A stretch of DNA of 64,000 bases from Georgfuchsia sp049276455 (GTDB lineage Bacteria; Pseudomonadota; Gammaproteobacteria; Burkholderiales; Rhodocyclaceae): NCBI GenBank assembly GCA_049276455.1, contig JBASWL010000026.1:79827-143826 (forward strand), given 5' to 3'. Under the pieces are notes generated by a model that saw nothing but the letters and a program-made list of their open reading frames with translations, made no database searches and was not told the origin of the DNA. The position numbers were made by a program, and so were the translations under genes. Positions within the stretch are counted from its first letter, which is position 1, and every line of letters starts with the position of its first letter. Below are positions 43,122-52,028 of the stretch, piece by piece.

Positions 43122-44426
43122 ATGCCGCTTTCCGCCAAAATATTGACCCACGCGCAGCAACTCCTTGCCTTCATCGACACCAGCCCGACGCCTTGGCATG
43201 CCGTCGCCAGCGCAGAAGAACACTTGCGCGATCAAGGCTTCCTCCGTCTTGAGGAAGCCGAGCGCTGGCAACTCGCAGCCGGCGGACGCTACTACGTGGT
43301 GCGCGGAGGTGCATCGCTGATTGCTTTCGTGCTGGGCAGCGGACGGCTGGCAGAAACCGGATTCCGCATCGTTGGTGCCCATACTGACTCGCCCGGCCTG
43401 CGGCTGAAACCGCGCCCCGCGCTTTCCGGCGATGGCCTGATGCGTCTGGCAGTAGAGGTGTATGGCGGGCCGATACTTGCCAGCTTCACCGATCGCGACT
43501 TGAGTCTGGCCGGCCGGCTGATGGTGCGTACCGCCGGAGGCGCAAAGACACATCTTGTGCGTTTCGAGCAACCGCTGGTCCGGCTGCCGAACCTGGCAAT
43601 TCACATGAATCGCGAGGTCAATGAACAAGGCCTGAAACTCAACAGGCAAACCGAGCTTCCCCTGCTTCTGGCCACGCTGGATGACGGCCAGGACGCAGAC
43701 GTCTACCTGCGCAAGTTGCTCGCAGATCAGGTGCAAGCGGAGGATGCGGACGTGCTGAGCTGGGACCTGGCCGTCTATGACACGCAGAAAGGATGTCTTT
43801 GGGGCGCGGACGGGGAATTTATTGCAGCTGGCCGCATCGACAATCTTTCGTCATGTCATGCGGCGCTGCAGGCGCTGACGACCAGCGGGGAACCAGGTGC
43901 CACCTGCGTCGCGGCCATGTTCGACCACGAAGAAGTGGGCAGTGAGAGTGCCTGCGGCGCCAGTGGCTCCTTTGCTGCCGATGTATTGAGCCGCCTCTGC
44001 CTCCAGGCTGGCCTGGACGGCGAGGATCGCCTCCGCACCATGGCACGCAGCTTTTTCATCAGCGCCGACATGGCGCACGCCTACCATCCCAATTTCCCCG
44101 CCGCCTATGAACCCGGTCACAAGGTCATGGTCAATAAGGGGCCGGTCATCAAGACCAACTCGAACCAGCGCTACACCACCAGCGCGGATACAGCCGCACG
44201 CTTCATGGCGTTTTGCGAAATAGCCGGTGTTCCCTGTCAGCAATACGCCCATCGCGCCGATCTCGGCTGCGGCAGCACCATCGGTCCGATAGTCGCAGCG
44301 CAGCTCGGCATCGCCAGCGTTGATGTCGGCTCACCGATGTGGGCGATGCACAGTGCGCGCGAAAGCGCCGGCACCTATGACCAGACCTGCATGATTGCTG
44401 CTTTGACAGCGGCATTTGACAGTTGA
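43122..44426 (+). CDS. apeB: M18-family aminopeptidase
   Basis: A 434-residue zinc aminopeptidase (aspartyl aminopeptidase/ApeB type). Metal-binding motifs include GAHTDSPGL near residues 83-91, DHEEVGSES with the catalytic glutamate near 269-277, and SADMAHAYHPN. ATG at 43122 (MPLSAKIL) is chosen over an upstream ATG at 43095. The stop lies at the very edge of the IS3-family remnant. Confidence 0.93.
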   Translation: MPLSAKILTHAQQLLAFIDTSPTPWHAVASAEEHLRDQGFLRLEEAERWQLAAGGRYYVVRGGASLIAFVLGSGRLAETGFRIVGAHTDSPGLRLKPRPALSGDGLMRLAVEVYGGPILASFTDRDLSLAGRLMVRTAGGAKTHLVRFEQPLVRLPNLAIHMNREVNEQGLKLNRQTELPLLLATLDDGQDADVYLRKLLADQVQAEDADVLSWDLAVYDTQKGCLWGADGEFIAAGRIDNLSSCHAALQALTTSGEPGATCVAAMFDHEEVGSESACGASGSFAADVLSRLCLQAGLDGEDRLRTMARSFFISADMAHAYHPNFPAAYEPGHKVMVNKGPVIKTNSNQRYTTSADTAARFMAFCEIAGVPCQQYAHRADLGCGSTIGPIVAAQLGIASVDVGSPMWAMHSARESAGTYDQTCMIAALTAAFDS

Positions 44427-44896
44427 TCGAACGAAGTCACTCGCCTGATTGTTTCGGCAGTTTGTCGATCCCGGCCGCGTATGTGACACGTACGCTGGAT
44501 GCCATCAAAGCAGAACGGGGACTGCCCAGGACGATTCGCACAGACAATGGTCCTGAGTTTGCAGGCCGTACGATGCAGGACTGGGCGGCAAGAAATGGGG
44601 TGGAGCTACGACACATCCAGCCGGGGAAACCTGTGCAGAACGCCTATATCGAGAGCTTCAACAGTCGCTTCCGCGATGAGTGCCTGTCGCAACACTAGTT
44701 CGCCAGTCTGGGCCACATGCGCAGCATCCTGGGAAACTGGGAGGAGGACTACAACCACCATCGACCGCACAGCGCGCTGGGCTACTTGCCGCCAACCAAG
44801 TTCGCCGCGCAGTGTCGCCTGCGAGCTGGCGACACTGCGCATCAGCAACCGTCAGCCATGATTCAACCCTCGAACTCCAAATCAAACCGCTACTAA
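44427..44896 (+). pseudogene. Remnant of an IS3-family transposase (OrfB C-terminal part)
   Basis: The frame encodes the rve integrase core from about the second catalytic aspartate (RTIRTDNGPEF) through the glutamate (NAYIESFNSRFRDECL) and on to HRPHSALGYLPP. The first aspartate and all of OrfA are missing. A TAG at 44696-44698 stands where related transposases have Trp, so the frame also has a nonsense mutation; it continues to TAA at 44894. The sequence CTAAGCTTGGGGGCAG after the stop may be part of the right terminal repeat. Dead element. Confidence 0.88.
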
Positions 44897-44948
44897 GCTT
44901 GGGGGCAGCGCAAAACGGCCTGCTTGACCGGCCAGTGGAAGACTCAAG

Positions 44949-44984
44949 AAAGACAAAGCCCGACTGATGTCGGGCCTTGTCTTT
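44949..44984 (-). terminator. Terminator hairpin downstream of amt
   Basis: A long stem AAAGACAAAGCCCGAC / GTCGGGCCTTGTCTTT with a TGAT loop. Read leftward it is followed by a T-rich stretch (CTTTCTTGAG), suited to end the amt transcript 46 bases after its stop. Confidence 0.75.
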
Positions 44985-45030
44985 CCTGTCCTGCCATCTG
45001 TCTGACAGGCATTAGATTTTCTACCGCTGA

Positions 45031-46236
45031 TTACCAGCTCGTTTCGCGTTCTGCCGTCGATGAGATGTTGTGGATCGAGAGGTCGGCGCCTTCGTGCTCC
45101 TGCTCGGGATCAAGGCGTATGCCGACAGTAGCCTTGAGCAAGCCATAGACCACGAATCCGCCAATCAAGGCGATGGCTATGCCCAGCGCGGTACCAATCA
45201 ACTGAGCACCAAAGCTGACACCGCCCAGGCCACCGAACTGCTTGAGACCAAAGATACCGGCTGCAATGCCGCCCCAGGCGCCGCACAGGCCATGCAATGG
45301 CCATACGCCCAGCACGTCGTCGATCTTCCAGCGATTTTGCGTCAGGGTGAACAAATAAACAAACATTCCGCCAGCGATGCCCCCGACGACCAAAGAGCCG
45401 ATCGGATGCATGATGTCCGACCCGGCGCAGACCGCAACCAGTCCGGCGAGCGGGCCGTTATGCACAAAGCCGGGGTCATTGCGTCCGACAAACATCGCCG
45501 CCAATGTGCCGCCAACCATCGCCATCAGCGAGTTCATGGCGACGAGCCCGGAAATCTTGTCGATGGTCTGTGCGCTCATCACATTGAATCCGAACCAGCC
45601 AACGATGAGAATCCACGAACCAAGGGCAAGGAAGGGTATCGAGGACGGTGGATGGGCGCCAGCAATGCCGCCATTCTTGTGATAGCGGCCGCGGCGGGCA
45701 CCAAGCATCAGCACTGCAGTCAGACCGATCCAGCCCCCCACTGCATGCACGACCACCGAACCGGCGAAGTCGTGAAAGTTTTCGCCAAAGCTGGCCTTGA
45801 TCCAGTCCTGAATGCCGAAGGCGTTATTCCAGGCAATACCCTCGAAGAAGGGATAGACGAACCCGACCAGGAGAAAGGTTGCCGCTAACTGAGGATAAAA
45901 GCGCGCGCGCTCGGCAATGCCGCCCGAGACAATGGCAGGGATCGCGGCAGCAAAGGTGAGCAGGAAAAAGAACCTGGTTAATTCGTAGCCGCTCTTTTGT
46001 GCCAGCACGTCGGCACCGACCAGGAAGTGGGTGCCATAGGCGATGCCATAACCGATGAAGAAATAGGCCAAGGTCGACATGCAGAAATCACAAAGGATTT
46101 TTACTAGCGCATTGACCTGATTTTTTCTGCGTACGGTGCCGAGTTCCAGAAAAGCGAAACCAGCATGCATGGCGAGAATCATGACCGCGCCTAGCAGAAT
46201 GAACAGGACGTCAGCTGACGTTTTCAGGTTTTCCAA
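45031..46236 (-). CDS. amt: Ammonium transporter (Amt family)
   Basis: A 401-residue inner-membrane channel with about 11 spans. Conserved elements: AGFAFLELGTVRRKN, DFAGSVVVHAVGGWIGL with the first pore histidine, and PLHGLCGAWGGIAAG with the second. The start is probably TTG at 46236, behind a GGAGG site; the frame extends 15 codons upstream. It takes up ammonium and can bind P-II to sense it; in diazotrophs the complex also holds DraG. No glnK is adjacent. Confidence 0.92.
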   Translation of the reverse strand: MENLKTSADVLFILLGAVMILAMHAGFAFLELGTVRRKNQVNALVKILCDFCMSTLAYFFIGYGIAYGTHFLVGADVLAQKSGYELTRFFFLLTFAAAIPAIVSGGIAERARFYPQLAATFLLVGFVYPFFEGIAWNNAFGIQDWIKASFGENFHDFAGSVVVHAVGGWIGLTAVLMLGARRGRYHKNGGIAGAHPPSSIPFLALGSWILIVGWFGFNVMSAQTIDKISGLVAMNSLMAMVGGTLAAMFVGRNDPGFVHNGPLAGLVAVCAGSDIMHPIGSLVVGGIAGGMFVYLFTLTQNRWKIDDVLGVWPLHGLCGAWGGIAAGIFGLKQFGGLGGVSFGAQLIGTALGIAIALIGGFVVYGLLKATVGIRLDPEQEHEGADLSIHNISSTAERETSW

Positions 46237-46407
46237 TTTAGTGCCCTCCAAGTAACAGCTGCACCAAAAAGCAACAACCATTCCCGAAATCTAGCCAATA
46301 GCAATCAGGCAGTTAAATATTCATCCTCGGGAATGATGCACAACATTGACGCGACTGCGGGTTTTGACGCACTTATGTGGTGCTTAATTCTTTTGCGACG
46401 GCAGGCT

Positions 46408-47589
46408 TTACTGTTTTGGTGCGTACGCCTTCGGCAAGAGAGCCCACAACCGCCCCTTCTGTTTCATCTTGCCCGCCTCGGCGCCAGCTTCAGGGCCACT
46501 GCCCCAGTAAAAATCAGCCCGCACCGGGCCGCGAATGGCACCGCCGGTATCCTGCGCCAGCATCAGCCGTTGTATTGGTTCGTCCGAACTCGGTCGCGTG
46601 GTAGCCAGCCAGACCGGACTGCCCAGCGGCGTGATGTGCGAATCGACCGCGATGCTGCGCTCCGGTGTTAACGGTACCGACAGCGCACCGGGCGGACCGC
46701 TGCCCTCGACCGGTAGCTCATGGAAGAACACCATGCTCGGGTTGGCGTTGAGCATTTCCTGCAAACGCTTGGGGTTCGCGGCAGCCCATGCCTTGATGCC
46801 CTGCATTGAGGTCTGCTCGATTTTCATCTCTCCCTGCTCGGCCAGCCATCTGCCCACGGAGCGATAAGGATAACCGTTCTGATCGGCATAGCTGATACGC
46901 ACCCGCCGTCCATCTGCCAGTTCGACCTGTCCCGAACCCTGTATTTGCAGGAAGAAGAAGTCAATCGGGTCATTGGTCCACATGATGGCCTCGCCGGCCC
47001 GTCTGGCTTCCTGATGGGTCCATTCGGCGCGCGAGTAATAGGGCACCAGCTTTCTCCCCTCGATGCGGCCGCGCAAGCGCATGCGCTTGAGTTCTGGATA
47101 GAGCTCGGACAAATCCACCGTAATCATGTCGTTCGGCACGCCGAACACCGGATAGCGGTAGGTCTTGTCCTGTTTGCGACTGCCCTTGATCACCGGTTCG
47201 TAATAGCCGGTGATCAAGCCATCGCGGTCGCCATCCGGATTGACCAGCTGCCAGGGCTGCAGTTGTGCTTCGAACCAGCCACGCAGATCGCTGCGATCAG
47301 CATTGCCGGCCGCAGCACAAACGCCATTCCACAAGTCTTGCCGCCCAAGAACTTTACAAGAGGCGAGGAAAGCATCAAATGCCGGCAAAAGGTTGTCACT
47401 ACCCCAACCGGGCAGGTCGGACCAGTGGGCAGGTTGCAGCGGTTTTTCCTCAGGCTTGGGCGGCACCGGCACTTCGACCGGCGGGCAAACACAGGGCGCG
47501 GTTGGTGGAGCAGGTGGCACAGGAGCAACTGATGCGCAGCCGCCAAGCAACAGCATGATCAGGGCGGGCAAGTAATTATTTTTCTGCAT
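46408..47589 (-). CDS. mltA: Membrane-bound lytic murein transglycosylase A
   Basis: A 393-residue lipoprotein (lipobox LLGGC near residue 18) with a proline-rich linker to about 55. The MltA barrel contains GLITGYYEPVIKGS, FFLQIQGSGQVELADG and the 3D domain ending LMLAQDTGGAIRGPVRADFYWG with the catalytic aspartates. It cleaves glycan strands to anhydromuropeptides. Divergent from the AAA gene. Confidence 0.96.
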   Translation of the reverse strand: MQKNNYLPALIMLLLGGCASVAPVPPAPPTAPCVCPPVEVPVPPKPEEKPLQPAHWSDLPGWGSDNLLPAFDAFLASCKVLGRQDLWNGVCAAAGNADRSDLRGWFEAQLQPWQLVNPDGDRDGLITGYYEPVIKGSRKQDKTYRYPVFGVPNDMITVDLSELYPELKRMRLRGRIEGRKLVPYYSRAEWTHQEARRAGEAIMWTNDPIDFFFLQIQGSGQVELADGRRVRISYADQNGYPYRSVGRWLAEQGEMKIEQTSMQGIKAWAAANPKRLQEMLNANPSMVFFHELPVEGSGPPGALSVPLTPERSIAVDSHITPLGSPVWLATTRPSSDEPIQRLMLAQDTGGAIRGPVRADFYWGSGPEAGAEAGKMKQKGRLWALLPKAYAPKQ

Positions 47590-47630
47590 GTCTGATAAAG
47601 TCGGGCAAAAACAAGTTCCCAGATTAACTC

Positions 47631-48521
47631 ATGAACGAGTCCCATATGAAACAGCTTGCCGATCTTCTTGTACGCAGCGACGCCTTGCTGGCCCGCATTG
47701 AGGGCTTGTTGCCGGCACCAGCGGTGCCGGCCGACTGGCGTCGTGCCAAGGCCTTTCGCTGGCGCAAGCAGCGCGGCAACGGAAGCCTGTACGCGGTTGG
47801 TACGCTACATAGGATTCGACTTCAGGATCTGCATGGGGTCGATGATCAAAAGGCTGCCATCGAGCAGAACACACGGCAGTTCGTCGCCGGAAGAAGCGCG
47901 AACAACGTGCTGCTCACTGGCGCGCGCGGCACCGGCAAGTCATCCCTGATAAAGGCCATACTGAACAAATTCGCCGGCAAGGGGCTGCGCCTGATCGAGG
48001 TCGACAAGGATGATCTGATTGACCTGCCCGAGATCGTCGATCTGGTGCGCGAGCGACCCGAGCGCTTCATCATCTTTTGCGACGATCTTTCCTTTGAAGC
48101 CGGTGAGCCGGGCTACAAGCACCTGAAGAGTGTGCTTGATGGCTCTATCGCCGGCATGCCCGACAACCTGCTGGTGTATGCGACATCGAACCGCCGCCAT
48201 CTGATGCCCGAGTTCATGCACGAGAACCTTGATGCGAAACATGACATGGATGGCGAACTGCATCCTGCTGAAAGCACCGAAGAAAAGGTCTCGCTGTCGG
48301 AACGCTTCGGCCTCTGGCTTTCATTCTATCCCTTCGACCAGAATCATTATCTTGCCATCTGCAATCACTGGCTGATGGAACTGGGCCTGACGCACACACA
48401 ATGTGAAGCTGCACGCGGCGAAGCATTGCGCTTCGCCTTGCAGCGCGGATCGCGTAGTGGCCGCGTGGCCTGGCAGTTTGCCCGCGACCATGCGGGTCGT
48501 TTGCAGACCGGAAAAAAATGA
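47631..48521 (+). CDS. AAA ATPase of the DUF815 family
   Basis: A 296-residue P-loop ATPase. Walker A GARGTGKSS is near residue 97, Walker B FIIFCDDLSFE near 145, and ATSNRRHLMPEF near 185; the DUF815 blocks are complete. The function is not known. Two starts are possible, 47631 or an ATG at 47646. Its TGA overlaps the ATG of the Nudix gene, so the two are coupled. Confidence 0.9.
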   Translation: MNESHMKQLADLLVRSDALLARIEGLLPAPAVPADWRRAKAFRWRKQRGNGSLYAVGTLHRIRLQDLHGVDDQKAAIEQNTRQFVAGRSANNVLLTGARGTGKSSLIKAILNKFAGKGLRLIEVDKDDLIDLPEIVDLVRERPERFIIFCDDLSFEAGEPGYKHLKSVLDGSIAGMPDNLLVYATSNRRHLMPEFMHENLDAKHDMDGELHPAESTEEKVSLSERFGLWLSFYPFDQNHYLAICNHWLMELGLTHTQCEAARGEALRFALQRGSRSGRVAWQFARDHAGRLQTGKK

Positions 48522-49462
48522 GCATTACCCATGTCGCTGCTGCCGTGCTGCTGCGCGAGGACGGCAGCTACCTGCTCGGCCAGCGCGCCGCCGATACTTT
48601 CTACCCTGGCTATTGGGAATTCCCCGGCGGCAAGGTGGAACCCGGCGAAGCGCCGCGCGACGCCCTGATTCGCGAGTTGCGCGAGGAACTCGGCATCGAG
48701 GTATTGCAGTGTTACCCATGGATCGTGCGCGAGCATGAATACGAACATGCGCACGTCAGGCTGCATTTTTTCCGCGTCACAAAATGGCGGGGGGAGTTGC
48801 ACGACCACGTGCATGCAGCGCTGTCATGGCAAATGACCGGTGCAAAAAGCGTCACGCCGATGCTGCCGGCCAACGGGCCGGTGCTGAAAGCGCTGTCGCT
48901 GCCCGATTTCTATGCCGTCACGCATGCCGCCGAAATGGGCGCCAATGCGCAACTCGCCGCATTGGAGCAGGCGCTGAAGAACGGGCTGCGTCTGGTGCAG
49001 ATTCGCGAACGGGACATGCCGGAACCGCAACGCACCGCTTTCGCCTCCGAAGCCGTGCGCCTGATTCAAGGCTACGGCGCACGCGCCCTCATCAATGACG
49101 ACGCGGACATGGCGCAGGAGCTCGGGGCCGACGGCGTTCACCTGTCCAGCCGGGAACTGATGGCGGCGACACAAAGGCCTGAATTCAAGCTGCTCGGCGC
49201 CTCCTGCCATACGCGCGGCGAACTGGATCAGGCCATCGCGCTTGGCCTCGATTTCGCCGTGGTTGGATCGGTCAACGCCACCTTAACTCACGGGATGCAG
49301 GAAGGGATCGGCTGGGACGCTTTCAGCAGCACCGTAGCCGAAAGTCAAATCCCCGTTTTTGCCATCGGCGGGCTGCAACGCAGCGACATGCTTGCAGCAT
49401 GGCTGCACGGCGCGCACGGGATCGCCGCGATTCGTTCAGCCTGGTCGGTATATCCAGGCTAA
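48518..49462 (+). CDS. Nudix hydrolase fused to a ThiE-like domain
   Basis: A 314-residue fusion. Residues 1-130 are a MutT-type Nudix domain with the box GGKVEPGEAPRDALIRELRE near 37-56. Residues about 135-310 resemble thiamine-phosphate synthase, with LVQIRERDMP, ALINDDADMAQELGADGVHL and AIGGL. This MutT/TMP synthase architecture is known in beta- and gammaproteobacteria. The first half likely sanitises 8-oxo-dGTP; the second half has lost some ThiE motifs and may not make thiamine phosphate. Confidence 0.9.
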   Translation: MSITHVAAAVLLREDGSYLLGQRAADTFYPGYWEFPGGKVEPGEAPRDALIRELREELGIEVLQCYPWIVREHEYEHAHVRLHFFRVTKWRGELHDHVHAALSWQMTGAKSVTPMLPANGPVLKALSLPDFYAVTHAAEMGANAQLAALEQALKNGLRLVQIRERDMPEPQRTAFASEAVRLIQGYGARALINDDADMAQELGADGVHLSSRELMAATQRPEFKLLGASCHTRGELDQAIALGLDFAVVGSVNATLTHGMQEGIGWDAFSSTVAESQIPVFAIGGLQRSDMLAAWLHGAHGIAAIRSAWSVYPG

Positions 49463-49761
49463 CGCTGATCCGTCTGGTTGTACAAACTGCGCTCGATTTC
49501 AGTGACGTCTGTATTGCTCACGGCAACGCATTTGCGGCGCGAGGTCTGACCCGATACCAGCGCAAGCCGCGATCTGGGAATATCGAGTCGGGCGGCGAGA
49601 AACGCGATCAGGGCATCATTGGCCTTGCCGTCGACCGGCGGCGCCGCCAGTCTCAACTTGAGTGCATCGCCGTGCAGGCCGACGACTTCGGTTTTTTTTG
49701 CGCCGGGCTGGATATGCAGCGTAAGCAGCACAGCGGCGCCGCTGGCGCGCAGCCAGGTCAC
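49459..49761 (-). CDS. YggU/DUF167 protein
   Basis: A 100-residue DUF167 protein with LTLHIQPGAKKTEVVGLHGD, LKLRLAAPPVDGKANDALIAF and the C-terminal VSGQTSRRKCVAV strand. The GTG start overlaps the yggT stop (GTGA), so this gene is coupled to yggT; the frame upstream of 49761 is not coding. It overlaps the convergent Nudix gene by four bases. The function is unknown. Confidence 0.9.
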   Translation of the reverse strand: MTWLRASGAAVLLTLHIQPGAKKTEVVGLHGDALKLRLAAPPVDGKANDALIAFLAARLDIPRSRLALVSGQTSRRKCVAVSNTDVTEIERSLYNQTDQR

Positions 49762-50315
49762 GACATCAGTATCCAGATGCGCAGCGATGCAAGCCCGGTA
49801 TCGATCAGCTTGATGACGAAGAACAGCGCGATGGGTGACAGGTCGATGCCGCCGATCAGCGGGATGAAGCGCTGGAAAGGCCGCAGCATCGGGCCGGCAA
49901 CGGCATTGATCACCGGTGCAACCGGTGCGTGAGGATTGATCCATGACAGTAGCGCGCTGATGATGACAACCGCGATGGCAAGGGTGCAGGCAATGCTTGC
50001 AGTCTCGATGAGGGCGAGCAACGCAAGGACGGCGATGTGATCCAGGCCGGTATTGAAGAAGCCGCTGATACCGTAGATCACGCCGAGGTAAATCGACTGC
50101 ATCAGCCAGGCCAGCACGAGGCTTGGCAGATCGTGTCCCCAGGCGGTGGGAATCACGCGCCGCGCCGGCCGCACCATCCAGTCGGTGACCGTGATGACAA
50201 ACTGGCCGATCGGGTTGCGGAACGGCGCTCGCGCCCATTGCATGGCGAAGCGGGCAAGCAGCGCGAAAGTAAAAAAACCGGTGACGCTTTGCAGGATGAA
50301 GTTGAGTATTTGCAT
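49758..50315 (-). CDS. YggT-family membrane protein
   Basis: A 185-residue integral membrane protein with two YGGT repeats (about residues 5-85 and 100-180) and an INPHAPVAPVINA motif. Members may take part in osmotic tolerance or, in other lineages, cytochrome assembly; no role can be assigned. Part of yggS-proC-yggT-yggU, a conserved order. Confidence 0.92.
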   Translation of the reverse strand: MQILNFILQSVTGFFTFALLARFAMQWARAPFRNPIGQFVITVTDWMVRPARRVIPTAWGHDLPSLVLAWLMQSIYLGVIYGISGFFNTGLDHIAVLALLALIETASIACTLAIAVVIISALLSWINPHAPVAPVINAVAGPMLRPFQRFIPLIGGIDLSPIALFFVIKLIDTGLASLRIWILMS

Positions 50316-50320
50316 AGTGA

Positions 50321-51253
50321 TCAGTCCGCGCTGGAGTCTCTGCCGCCGGGCCGCCCCAAGGCAGAGACAGCGTTAACGTCGGAAGCCGTGCTTTGCGCGG
50401 CTGAACCGGCATCACCCCTTTCCTTGGGAAGGGGGCTGGGGGGAAGGTCTCCTAATTCATCGCCCAGTTCAACGCCGCGCACCTGCGCGGCCCTGGTTGC
50501 GCGAAGGATTGCCGCAGCTACCCCATCGGCATCGAGCGATTTGAGCGCTGCCTCGGTGGTGCCGCCCTTCGAGGTTACGCGCTCGCGCAATACGGCCGGC
50601 GATTCGTCGCCGTGTTCGGCAAGCCGCGCCGCGCCGAGAAAGGTTTGCACGGCGAGCTTGCGCGCGGCCGCCTCGTCGAACCCGGCATCTTCCGCGGCTT
50701 TTTGCAATGCTTCCATGAAATAGAACACATAGCCCGGCCCGCTGCCGGAGATCGCGGTGACAGCGTCCATCTGTGCTTCGTCGTCGACCCAGAGCGTCGG
50801 GCCGGCGGCACCGAGAATTTTTTCGGCGCTGCTGCGCCCCTCCTGATCCACGCCCGGCCCGGCGTAAAGACCGGTGATGCCGGCGCCAATCAGGGCCGGC
50901 GTATTGGGCATGGCACGAACCACCTTGGCATAATTTCCCAGCCAGCGGGAAATGTCGCTGGAGCGTATCCCCGCCGCGATGCTGATCACCAACTGTGTGT
51001 TGAGCCTGTGCTTGAGCGGAGCGATGGCTTCGCGCAATTGCTGCGGCTTGACGGCAAGCACCCAGATTTCACAGTTCATTGCGGCCTGATCGATGGCTGA
51101 AGTACAGCGCACGCCATAAACATCGGTAAGTTTCTCGCACAATTTAGCCACGGGTTCCACCACCTGGATGCCGGCCGCGGAATAGCCTTGTTTGCGCAGG
51201 CCGCCGATCAGGGCGTTGGCCATGTTGCCGCCGCCGAGAAAACTAATCTTCAT
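50321..51253 (-). CDS. proC: Pyrroline-5-carboxylate reductase with an unusual tail
   Basis: A 310-residue enzyme making proline from P5C with NAD(P)H. The dinucleotide motif GGGNMANALIGGLRK is at residues 7-21, AMPNTPALIGAG and the C-terminal signature SGSGPGYVFYFMEAL are intact. The last 45 residues, after the usual end, read DELGDLPPSPLPKERGDAGS and beyond. The coding DNA at 50411-50450 matches the common intergenic repeat that translates as PPSPLPKERG. Its ATG overlaps the yggS stop. Confidence 0.95.
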   Translation of the reverse strand: MKISFLGGGNMANALIGGLRKQGYSAAGIQVVEPVAKLCEKLTDVYGVRCTSAIDQAAMNCEIWVLAVKPQQLREAIAPLKHRLNTQLVISIAAGIRSSDISRWLGNYAKVVRAMPNTPALIGAGITGLYAGPGVDQEGRSSAEKILGAAGPTLWVDDEAQMDAVTAISGSGPGYVFYFMEALQKAAEDAGFDEAAARKLAVQTFLGAARLAEHGDESPAVLRERVTSKGGTTEAALKSLDADGVAAAILRATRAAQVRGVELGDELGDLPPSPLPKERGDAGSAAQSTASDVNAVSALGRPGGRDSSAD

Positions 51254-51948
51254 ATCTGCCTTTCCCCAAAAATCGCCGTACCGACGCGCACGATGGTCGC
51301 GCCTTCAAGAATAGCCGCTTCGAGGTCATGCGACATACCCATTGACAGTGTGTCCAGCGCGAATCCCTGCACATTCAATTGTTCACGCAATTGTCGCAGC
51401 AATGCAAAACGCGAACGTAAAAGCGTGATATTTTCGGTCGGCTCAGGAATGGTCATCAAGCCGCGCAACTGCAGCCTGGGCAGTAACGAGACTGCACGCA
51501 CCAGCTGCCGAACCTGTTCCGGCGCGCAACCGCTCTTGCTTGACTCGCCACTGACATTGACTTGAATACATATCTGCAATGGTTCCATCGCGGCAGGCCG
51601 TTGCATTGAAAGTCGTTCTGCCAGTTTGAGTCGATCCAGCGAATGCACCCAATCGAATTGTTCAGCCACTGCGCGCGTCTTGTTGCTTTGCAACGGCCCG
51701 ATGAAATGCCATTCCGGGCGTTGTTCCCCACCCATGTCGCGCAGAGTGGCAATCTTGTCTTCAGCTTCCTGTAGATAGCTTTCGCCAAAGGCACGCTGCC
51801 CGCAGGCAGCTGCTATTTGCACTTGCTCGGCCGGGCATGACTTGCTCACCGCCAGCAGGGTGACAGCGTCCGGCAGACGCCCTGCCGCTGCGCAGGCTGT
51901 AGCAATGCGCTGTCTCACGACTTGCAAGTTTGCGGCAATTGTTGTCAT
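51250..51948 (-). CDS. YggS/PLPBP, pyridoxal-phosphate homeostasis protein
   Basis: A 232-residue alanine-racemase-fold protein that binds PLP through the lysine in LLAVSKSCPAEQV and buffers it. GESYLQEAEDKI, WHFIGPLQSNKTRAVA and LSMGMSHDLEAAI are diagnostic. The ATG at 51948 is chosen; the frame is open 17 codons upstream. It is divergent from pilT by 80 bases, a conserved arrangement in proteobacteria. Confidence 0.94.
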   Translation of the reverse strand: MTTIAANLQVVRQRIATACAAAGRLPDAVTLLAVSKSCPAEQVQIAAACGQRAFGESYLQEAEDKIATLRDMGGEQRPEWHFIGPLQSNKTRAVAEQFDWVHSLDRLKLAERLSMQRPAAMEPLQICIQVNVSGESSKSGCAPEQVRQLVRAVSLLPRLQLRGLMTIPEPTENITLLRSRFALLRQLREQLNVQGFALDTLSMGMSHDLEAAILEGATIVRVGTAIFGERQI

Positions 51949-52028
51949 ATAGTAGGGTTGCAACAAGTATACACTGCGCTGTTGCGGCATCTGACCCAAA
52001 CCAAAGGAAACCTAAAGGGAAACCCTGC

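Noticed and set aside
46237..46407. A sigma-54 promoter for amt
   Set aside because: No GG-N10-GC element with acceptable flanks was found upstream of the amt start, although nitrogen control would be expected.
49762..50415. Upstream extension of the yggU frame to 318 codons
   Set aside because: The extra stretch overlaps yggT entirely in another frame; the GTG at 49761 coupled to the yggT stop gives the normal DUF167 length.
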